This document shows positions 58,621-64,000 of a DNA stretch of 64,000 nt, piece after piece. The number at the start of each line of letters is the position of its first letter. Position 1 is the stretch's first letter. Location of the stretch: the NCBI GenBank assembly GCA_033763935.1, contig JANRJO010000107.1, forward strand, positions 1 through 64,000, in the 5' to 3' direction. The position numbers and the translations under genes are program-made. The stretch comes from DALYJJ01 sp033763935. Its GTDB lineage: Bacteria > Acidobacteriota > Terriglobia > Bryobacterales > Bryobacteraceae. The notes under the pieces were generated by a model. It ran no database searches. It worked only from the letters and a program-made list of their open reading frames with translations, and was not told where the DNA came from.

Positions 58621-59974
58621 TCTATTGATGCTTGCCGGGCTGGCGTTCGCGCGAGACGAGCAGACGAAGAACTTCGAGAAGACGGTGGCGCTGGGTAAGG
58701 GCGGCGCGGTGCGGGTGGAGCACAGCATGGGCGGCGTTTATATACGGACGCAGCCGAGGAACGACGTGACGGTGCGGGCGACGATCCGGTGTTCGGCCGA
58801 TACCGCGGAAGAAGCCAAGAAGTGCGTGGATACGATCCAGGTAATGGTGCAGGAGGCGGGGGGTTCGGTATCGGTACGGACGCAGTACCCGGAAGAGGAG
58901 CGAAGCAGCTGGTTCTGGCGACGGGGGCGGTCTTTCTCCGTGAACTACGACATTGTGATGCCGGAGACGGCGCCTCTGGATTTGCGGAACCGGTTCGGCG
59001 AGGTGAACGTGGCGGGACTGGGAGCGCCGTCAATCATTCGCAATGCGAACGGTCGGGTGTCGTTCTCGAGCGGCAAGGGAGCGCAGCGGATTGAGAACTC
59101 GTTCGGCCCGGTGGAGGTGCTTCGCAACGAGGGCGATGTGGTGGTGGAGGGGGCAAACGGCGCGGTGACGGTGGAGAACGTGACGGGGCTGGCCGAGGTG
59201 CGCAACCGGTTCGGCAAGGTGGTGGTGGCGCGGGCGACGAAGGGTGCGACGGTGCGCAACAACAACGGTGAAGTCGAGGTAACGAACTCGGGCGGCGCGA
59301 CGAACGTGACGAACAGCTTCGGGGCGGTTCGGGTGGTGGACGCCAAGGGGCAGCTGCTGGTGGAGAACCAGAACGGACCGGTGGAAGTGCGTGGGGTGAC
59401 GGGGACGGCGGACCTGCGGACCTCGTTTTCGAAAGTGACAGCGACGGGCGTAGGCGGGAGTGTGTCGGTGCGGGCGAGCAATGGGACGGTGGTGGTGGAG
59501 GACGTGGGCGGGTCGAGCGTGGTGGAGAACAGTTTCGGGGCGATTGAAGTGCGGTCGGTGAAGGGGGACGCGCGGGTGAAGGGCGCCAACAGTTCCGTGC
59601 GGCTGTTGGGGGTGGGCGGTGAGGTGTCGGCGGGGACGACGTTTGGGGGGGTGACGGTAGAAGACGCGGGCGGGCCAGTGACGGTGGAGAACCAGAATGG
59701 GTCAGTCACGGTAGTGGCGAAGCCGGCCAAGGGGTGCCATCCGCTGATTCTGCGGACGAGCTTTGGGCCGATACGGGTGACGGTGCCGGACGGGGCGGGC
59801 TACACGGTGGCGGCGAAGACGTCGTTTGGGAAGATCTGTTCGGAGCCGGAGGTGGCGGTGAGCGGGGCGGTGCCGGACGGGACGCTGAACGGGAAGATCG
59901 GGGCGGGCGGGTGCGAGATGCGGCTGACGAACGCGAACGGGAGCATCGATATTTTGAAGGGTATGAAGCGTTAG
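58604..59974 (+). CDS. exported DUF4097-like repeat protein (beta-helix)
   Basis: The 456-residue protein has a signal peptide (MRIGISLLMLAGLAFARDEQ). Residues 130-390 are a run of about twelve strand-turn units in which NSFG or NRFG alternates with NQNG, NNNG or NANG roughly every 20 residues (RNRFGEVNVAGLG; IENSFGPVEVLRN; VENQNGPVEVRG; VENSFGAIEVRS), giving a beta-helix-like stack of the DUF4097 kind. The last part carries two cysteines. It is co-transcribed with the sigma and anti-sigma genes and may report on or strengthen the cell surface. Confidence 0.8.
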   Translation: MRIGISLLMLAGLAFARDEQTKNFEKTVALGKGGAVRVEHSMGGVYIRTQPRNDVTVRATIRCSADTAEEAKKCVDTIQVMVQEAGGSVSVRTQYPEEERSSWFWRRGRSFSVNYDIVMPETAPLDLRNRFGEVNVAGLGAPSIIRNANGRVSFSSGKGAQRIENSFGPVEVLRNEGDVVVEGANGAVTVENVTGLAEVRNRFGKVVVARATKGATVRNNNGEVEVTNSGGATNVTNSFGAVRVVDAKGQLLVENQNGPVEVRGVTGTADLRTSFSKVTATGVGGSVSVRASNGTVVVEDVGGSSVVENSFGAIEVRSVKGDARVKGANSSVRLLGVGGEVSAGTTFGGVTVEDAGGPVTVENQNGSVTVVAKPAKGCHPLILRTSFGPIRVTVPDGAGYTVAAKTSFGKICSEPEVAVSGAVPDGTLNGKIGAGGCEMRLTNANGSIDILKGMKR

Positions 59975-60336
59975 CGGGCGGCGGCGGCGGCTTCGGCGGC
60001 CATCGCTTTCCAGGCTTCTTCGTCGTGGCCGACGCTCAGTTTGTTGGCGAGGCGGACGAGGGGGAGTTTGAGGAGGCGGCCGTCGGCTTCGATGCGGCGG
60101 AGGAGGTCGGCTTCGGTCAGTTTGAGGTAGCGTAGGCCGGCGTCTTCGTAGGCTTTGGCGGTGGTGTCGAGCAGGGACTGCAGGCCGAAGCGGTCCGTGA
60201 AGCGCTTGAGCTCGCCGGGGGACATGGGCCGCTGTTTGAGGTCGACGTACTGGACCTGGATGCGGCGCTCCTTGAAGAAGCGTTCGGCGGCGCGGCTGGC
60301 CTGGGAGTTCTTCAGGCCGAAAATCTGAACGTTCAT
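59971..60336 (-). CDS. ArsC/Spx-like thioredoxin-fold protein lacking the catalytic cysteine
   Basis: The 121-residue protein starts MNVQIFGLKNSQASRAAERF and continues FKERRIQVQYVDLKQRPMSP, the ArsC/YffB fold with the conserved SPGELKRF segment. Where arsenate reductases have a Cys in the first loop (NPxCSxSR), this has GLKNSQASR, so reductase activity is unlikely. The C-terminal part (EADLLRRIEADGRLLKLPLV) also matches the family. The ATG has GAGGAGA directly upstream. The stop overlaps the convergent repeat-protein stop by four bases. Confidence 0.85.
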   Translation of the reverse strand: MNVQIFGLKNSQASRAAERFFKERRIQVQYVDLKQRPMSPGELKRFTDRFGLQSLLDTTAKAYEDAGLRYLKLTEADLLRRIEADGRLLKLPLVRLANKLSVGHDEEAWKAMAAEAAAAAR

Positions 60337-60347
60337 TCTCCTCACTG

Positions 60348-60353
60348 TAAGCT
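60348..60353 (+). promoter_or_regulatory. -10-like box
   Basis: TAAGCT lies 6 nt before the ATG at 60360, with no ribosome site. The same hexamer precedes 15805. Confidence 0.3.
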
Positions 60354-60359
60354 GATTGG

Positions 60360-61463
60360 ATGGCGCGGCGGATTGTCGAGCGGATTGAGGCGGAGAGCGG
60401 GTTGCCGGGTTTGCTCGACGTGCTGGCGCGGGGGATGGCGGGGGCGGACCTGCAGTCACTGTTGCTCGAGGTGTTTCGGGGGCGGGCGGCGGGGCAGGCG
60501 GCGAGCGGGCTGTTGGTAGAGAAAGCGCTGGCGCAGCCGTCGGATGTAGACGCCCGGCTGTTGAACCGGGTGGAAGCGTGCGCGTTCGAGGCGGCGCGGG
60601 GGTTTGAAGCGGTGGAGCTATCGCCGGTGCTGCCGTTTGCGTCGCACGCACTGCTCGGGGGCATCGACCAGAACAACGTGCTGACGGCGCTCCGTGGGTG
60701 TGAGGTGTCGGGAGATCCTTCGACGGGGCTGGCGATGGAGGCGGCGCGGCGGCGGCGGCGCGGGGACCGGGCAGGAGACGTGCGGGTCTGCGCTTCACAG
60801 CGGGTGATTCGCACTCAGCCGTTCGACCAGCCGGGGTTCTCGCCTCACTTCAAGCTGTTCTGCTTGGTGACGGCGGGGCGGGACCGCGGCGGCGATTCGT
60901 TCGAGACGGAGAGCCTGGCGGAGCACGTGACGGTGTCCTTGCGTTTCTTCCGGATGCTGAACGAGGCCGGGTTCCGGTGCGCGGAGCCGTTGGTGGAGGT
61001 GACGGATCACGCGGTGACGGAAGCGCTGTTGCGCGAGGCGGGGGTTTCGCTCGAAGAGGTCCGGGCGAAGATTCGCGCGCACGATCTCCAAGGGACCGCC
61101 CGATTCCTGGCGGAGCGCGGGCTACGGAGGCCGGAGCACGGGGAGGCTGCGCCTTCCGAGAGGCTGGCGCGGGTGGAGGAGCGCGTCTTCGGGCCGCTGC
61201 GGGCGGAGTTTCCGGAGGCGACGTTCCGGCTGCTGACGGCACGCCTGGAAGGTCTCGGCTATTACAGCGGGCTGTGTCTTCGCATCTCGCCGGCCGCGCC
61301 CGACGGGGTTCGCTATCCGGTGTGCGATGGAGGCTTTGTCGATTGGACGGCCCGCATGCAGGCGGACCGCAAGGAGCGGGCGCTGGCCTCCGGGATCGGG
61401 ATGGAGTTCCTGTGCCGCCGCTACTCGATGTCTTCCGCTTTGACGCCGGCCTTATCGCCGTAA
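60360..61463 (+). CDS. conserved hypothetical protein, possibly class II aaRS/HisZ-like fold
   Basis: The 367-residue cytoplasmic protein has conserved blocks VELSPVLPFASHALLGGIDQ, QNNVLTALRGCEVSGDPSTG and RVIRTQPFDQPGFSPHFKLF, and ends GVRYPVCDGGFVDWTARMQA with DRKERALASGIGMEFLCRRY. The order and the late GGG-type region faintly recall the class II synthetase core as in HisZ, but I cannot confirm it. It is a family I associate with Acidobacteria. It overlaps the convergent cytochrome c gene by 43 bp. The role is unknown. Confidence 0.7.
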   Translation: MARRIVERIEAESGLPGLLDVLARGMAGADLQSLLLEVFRGRAAGQAASGLLVEKALAQPSDVDARLLNRVEACAFEAARGFEAVELSPVLPFASHALLGGIDQNNVLTALRGCEVSGDPSTGLAMEAARRRRRGDRAGDVRVCASQRVIRTQPFDQPGFSPHFKLFCLVTAGRDRGGDSFETESLAEHVTVSLRFFRMLNEAGFRCAEPLVEVTDHAVTEALLREAGVSLEEVRAKIRAHDLQGTARFLAERGLRRPEHGEAAPSERLARVEERVFGPLRAEFPEATFRLLTARLEGLGYYSGLCLRISPAAPDGVRYPVCDGGFVDWTARMQADRKERALASGIGMEFLCRRYSMSSALTPALSP

Positions 61464-61933
61464 GCGGCGAACTTGATGTAGGCGATGATATCGGCGAGTT
61501 CCTGGGCGGAGAGCTTCATGGCCTCCACCGGGTGCTTCCAACTGGCGTTATCCGTCATGCTGACTTCCGCCTTGGGGAATTTCTTGAGCGCGGGCGGGTT
61601 CTGGTTGAGGTCGTAGATTTCGTAGCCGTCGGCGGTATCCGCGGCCTTCATGCCGGGGAATGTCTCGGTCTTGGTTTTGACCGCCTGGACGTGTTGGGTG
61701 CGGGTGGAGTTGATGGCCATAACCATCGCACGGGCGGGAACGCGAGCAATGTTGACGAGGTTTGGACCCACGGCGGTGCCTTTGCCTTTCATGGCGTGGC
61801 AGGTTCCGCATGCCGCGCCTTTTGAGGTACCGCCGAAGAAGAATTCGTAGCCCTTCTTCGCTTGTGCGGGTCCGCTGAACTCCTGGGCGAAGGCGGCCGT
61901 TGTCAGGGCCGCGGCCAGCAATGCCAACTTCAT
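61421..61933 (-). CDS. periplasmic c-type cytochrome
   Basis: The 170-residue protein has a signal peptide (MKLALLAAALTTAAFAQEFS) and one haem-binding motif CGTCH in KGAACGTCHAMKGKGTAVGP. The late LSAQELADIIAYIKFAAYG is the usual C-terminal helix of class I cytochromes c, with a candidate Met ligand in VEAMKLSAQ. It probably shuttles electrons in the periplasm. The start ATG 61933 has GGGAGG 8 nt upstream. It overlaps the convergent gene at its 3' end. Confidence 0.92.
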   Translation of the reverse strand: MKLALLAAALTTAAFAQEFSGPAQAKKGYEFFFGGTSKGAACGTCHAMKGKGTAVGPNLVNIARVPARAMVMAINSTRTQHVQAVKTKTETFPGMKAADTADGYEIYDLNQNPPALKKFPKAEVSMTDNASWKHPVEAMKLSAQELADIIAYIKFAAYGDKAGVKAEDIE

Positions 61934-62068
61934 AAGAGTGCCTCCCGGAAGTCGCCTGGGCGGCCTCCGGCGCGATTCTACTGCAATCAGTCTTCCAGAT
62001 CCTGTACTCTTCAATCAGCGCGTTTGGCTCTTGGCGTGCAGCGATCCGAACCGTACGGAGGGATGCAT

Positions 62069-62329
62069 ATGCCGAGAGGCCACGTTACCATCACCGCCGA
62101 ACGATGCAAGGGTTGCGGGTTCTGCGTTGAATTCTGCCCGACGAAAGTACTGGCGCTTTCGTCGGCCTTCAACGTCAAAGGCTACCACCCGCCTTACGTC
62201 GTTCATCCTGAGAAATGTTCGGGTTGCGATCTGTGTGGCATGTATTGCCCCGACTTCGCGATCTATGCGCGCCGCCTGGCGGCCAAGAGCCAAGCGGGAG
62301 CGGAGAAGGGAGCCCAGGATGCGCGCTAA
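62069..62329 (+). CDS. korD: 2-oxoacid:ferredoxin oxidoreductase, ferredoxin-like delta subunit
   Basis: The 86-residue protein has two [4Fe-4S] motifs, CKGCGFCVEFCPTKVL and CSGCDLCGMYCPDFAI. This is the small electron-transfer subunit of the 2-oxoglutarate (or related) ferredoxin oxidoreductase. GGAGG at 62057-62061 fits ATG 62069 with 7-nt spacing. The gene overlaps the alpha-subunit gene by 11 bp, so korD-korA-korB form one operon. Confidence 0.88.
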   Translation: MPRGHVTITAERCKGCGFCVEFCPTKVLALSSAFNVKGYHPPYVVHPEKCSGCDLCGMYCPDFAIYARRLAAKSQAGAEKGAQDAR

Positions 62330-63476
62330 TCCCCAGGGCGTACTGGAAGGTGTCCATTTTCTCAACGGAGACGCGGCCGCATGTGAGGGTGCTCTTGCCG
62401 CAGGTGCGCGATTTGCCGCAGGGTATCCGATCACACCCTCGACCGAGATCGTGGAGCGATTCGCTGCGCGGGCGCCGGAAGTGGGCGGCCTCTTTATTCA
62501 AATGGAGGATGAACTGGCCGCGTCGATCGCGCTGCAGGGCGCGGTGTGGGGGGGCGCGAAGGCGTTCACGGTGACGTCGGGACCGGGCTTCTCACTGATG
62601 ATGGAGCACATCGGGTATGCGGCGATGACCGAGACGCCATGCGTGTTTATGGATGTGCAACGAGGCGGGCCGTCGACGGGGCTGCCGACGCTGCCGGCGC
62701 AGGGGGACATGATGCAGGCGCGGTGGGGGTCGCACGGGGACTACCCGATGATTGCGCTGTGTCCGAACTCGCCGCAGGAGTCGTTCGAACTGGCCATCAA
62801 GGCGTTCAACCTCTCGGAGAGGTTTCGCACACCGGTTCTGCTGATGATGGACGAGTGTGTGGGGCATATGACCGAGAAGGTGGTCATTCCGGAGGCGGAG
62901 GAGATTGATGTGTATCCCCGGCGGCTCACCAAGAAGGCGCCGGAGGAGTTCAAGCTGTTTGAGACCAACGGCGACCTGGTTCCCGAAATGGCACACGCGG
63001 GGGACGGGTATCACTTCCACGTGACCGGTTTGACACACGACGAGCGCGGTTATCCGAGCATGACGCCAGCGACACAGCAGACGCTGGTGCGTCGCCTGCG
63101 GGACAAGGTCACCATCGCCGCGGAGGAGGTGGCGGACTACGAGGAGGCGGACACGGAGGGCGCGGACGTGATCGTTGTTTCCTACGGGATCACGTCACGG
63201 GTGGCGCAACGGGCGATTCAACTGGCGGAAGAGAGAGGCGCGCGGGTGGGAAAGTTCCGGCTGCGGACGGTGTGGCCGTTTCCGGAAGGGCGGATTCGAG
63301 AACTGGCCGGGCGCGCTAAAGCGTTTGTGGTGCCGGAGCTCAACCTGGGGCAGATCTCGCTCGAGGTGGAGCGGCTGGCGGGCGGGAAATGTAAGACGGT
63401 CCTGGTGCCTCACGCGGGCGGGACGGTGCACGATCCGAGGGAGATTCTGAACGCCATTCTGGAGGCAGCCCGATGA
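62319..63476 (+). CDS. korA: 2-oxoacid:ferredoxin oxidoreductase, alpha subunit
   Basis: The 385-residue protein begins with GNDAACEGALAAGARFAAGY-like sequence (here HFLNGDAAACEGALAAGARF) and has YPITPSTEIVERFAARAPE, MEDELAASIALQGAVWGGAK and TSGPGFSLMMEHIGYAAMTE, all typical of the alpha subunit (pyrimidine and transketolase-core-binding parts). The C-terminal DVIVVSYGITSRVAQRAIQL and VPELNLGQISLEVERL also match. It joins 2-oxoglutarate oxidation to ferredoxin reduction, or works in reverse for CO2 fixation. It overlaps both neighbours. Confidence 0.92.
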   Translation: MRANPQGVLEGVHFLNGDAAACEGALAAGARFAAGYPITPSTEIVERFAARAPEVGGLFIQMEDELAASIALQGAVWGGAKAFTVTSGPGFSLMMEHIGYAAMTETPCVFMDVQRGGPSTGLPTLPAQGDMMQARWGSHGDYPMIALCPNSPQESFELAIKAFNLSERFRTPVLLMMDECVGHMTEKVVIPEAEEIDVYPRRLTKKAPEEFKLFETNGDLVPEMAHAGDGYHFHVTGLTHDERGYPSMTPATQQTLVRRLRDKVTIAAEEVADYEEADTEGADVIVVSYGITSRVAQRAIQLAEERGARVGKFRLRTVWPFPEGRIRELAGRAKAFVVPELNLGQISLEVERLAGGKCKTVLVPHAGGTVHDPREILNAILEAAR

Positions 63477-64000
63477 GCACGATTGTTGCGGAAGCGAACC
63501 TGACGGCGGAGCCGAATCCGGTAGAGCAGTACCTGCGAACAGAGCGAATCCCTCACATCTGGTGTCCGGGGTGCGGGATCGGCACGACGGTGAACTGTTT
63601 TGCGCGGGCGTTGATGAACTCGGGCCTCAACCGGGACAAGGTGGCGATTGTGTCCGGCATCGGCTGCACGGGTCGGGTGGCCGGGTATACGGCCTTCGAT
63701 TCCTTTCACACGACGCACGGGCGGGCGATTCCCTTCGCTACGGGGTTGAAGCTGTCGAACCCGGAGTTGGCGGTGGTGGTGTACTCGGGCGACGGCGATC
63801 TGTCGGCCATCGGCGGGAATCACCTGATCCACGCGGCGCGGCGGAACGTGGACATCAAGGTGATCTGCGTGAACAACCTGATCTACGGGATGACCGGCGG
63901 GCAGGTGGCGCCGACCACGCCGGCGACGTCGACGACTTCGACGTCCCCGTACGGCTGCTATGAACCGCCGCTCAATTTGCCGCACCTGATGGAGGCGGCG
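63473..64000 (+). CDS. korB: 2-oxoacid:ferredoxin oxidoreductase, beta subunit (partial, runs off right edge)
   Basis: The 176 codons present start MSTIVAEANLTAEPNPVEQY and contain HIWCPGCGIGTTVNCFARAL, SGIGCTGRVAGYTAFDSFHT and the thiamine-diphosphate-binding region VVVYSGDGDLSAIGGNHLIH with a later VNNLIYGMTGGQVAPTTPA. The GDGD-to-NN motif and the CxxC of PGCG are intact. The ATG overlaps the korA stop (ATGA). The stop lies beyond 64000. Confidence 0.9.
   Translation, partial: MSTIVAEANLTAEPNPVEQYLRTERIPHIWCPGCGIGTTVNCFARALMNSGLNRDKVAIVSGIGCTGRVAGYTAFDSFHTTHGRAIPFATGLKLSNPELAVVVYSGDGDLSAIGGNHLIHAARRNVDIKVICVNNLIYGMTGGQVAPTTPATSTTSTSPYGCYEPPLNLPHLMEAA

Noticed and set aside
58604..59974. 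Tandem DNA repeats within the DUF4097-like gene as a repeat or CRISPR-like array
   Set aside because: The periodicity is at protein level (NSFG/NQNG units); the DNA units diverge and the frame is kept throughout.

Overview
The window looks like chromosomal DNA from a GC-rich acidobacterium of the Solibacter/Bryobacter type. Several things point there: a long orphan MacB-like permease of the acidobacterial duplicated (ADOP) kind, a secreted protein ending in the domain known from Solibacter-type proteins (TIGR03437-like), a PEP-CTERM protein, a hybrid histidine kinase with an OB-fold-like periplasmic sensor, many secreted PQQ-type beta-propellers, and a family of N-terminal-domain/transmembrane proteins common in that group. 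Taxonomy is inferred from gene families only. No rRNA, intact tRNA or CRISPR array was seen.

Layout. 0-0.9 kb: the tail of a probable transposase and a vapBC toxin-antitoxin locus with a broken vapC, bracketed by 55-bp direct repeats copied from the 3' end of the next gene. 0.9-8 kb: membrane protein, Tat-type oxidoreductase, O-methyltransferase, PEP-CTERM protein, prephenate dehydratase, orphan ABC permease. 8.1-11.3 kb: an AT-richer two-gene module (lipoprotein plus GT-C-like membrane protein) bracketed by 75-bp imperfect direct repeats, then a small gene coupled to a broken HNH nuclease. 12-16.5 kb: topA, dprA and two small conserved genes. 16.5-20.6 kb: a minus-strand operon (ArsR regulator, small protein, 4Fe-4S subunit, molybdopterin oxidoreductase, TorD-like chaperone) with a clear promoter/operator; moaA and nadA follow. 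22.9-28.1 kb: secreted TIGR03437 protein, S9 peptidase, SDR, TauE-like protein. 28.1-36.7 kb: anion permease, proton pyrophosphatase, hybrid kinase, alpha-amylase. 36.7-46.1 kb: two divergent operons rich in secreted beta-propellers, with a large FtsX-type permease, an ankyrin protein and a TlpA thioredoxin. 46.2-47.4 kb: an AT-richer MazF toxin gene coupled to an unfamiliar 251-residue gene, next to a tRNA-like remnant. 47.6-50.5 kb: secreted proteins of unknown role. 50.5-51.4 kb: no convincing gene. 51.4-55 kb: AraC, SRPBCC and WD40 operon. 55-60 kb: alpha-L-rhamnosidase, then an ECF sigma/anti-sigma/secreted repeat-protein operon. 60-64 kb: ArsC-like protein, conserved hypothetical, cytochrome c, and a 2-oxoacid:ferredoxin oxidoreductase operon (korDAB) running off the right edge.

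Two themes recur. First, small accessory modules (vapBC, the 3.1-kb module, mazF, HNH) sit between housekeeping genes; two are bracketed by direct repeats and two toxin/nuclease genes carry internal deletions. Second, about eleven first-of-operon genes lack a Shine-Dalgarno site and instead have a TANNNT box 5-8 nt upstream of the start codon, which suggests leaderless transcription. The strongest candidate for something undescribed is the mazF-linked 251-residue protein, a possible non-MazE antitoxin.
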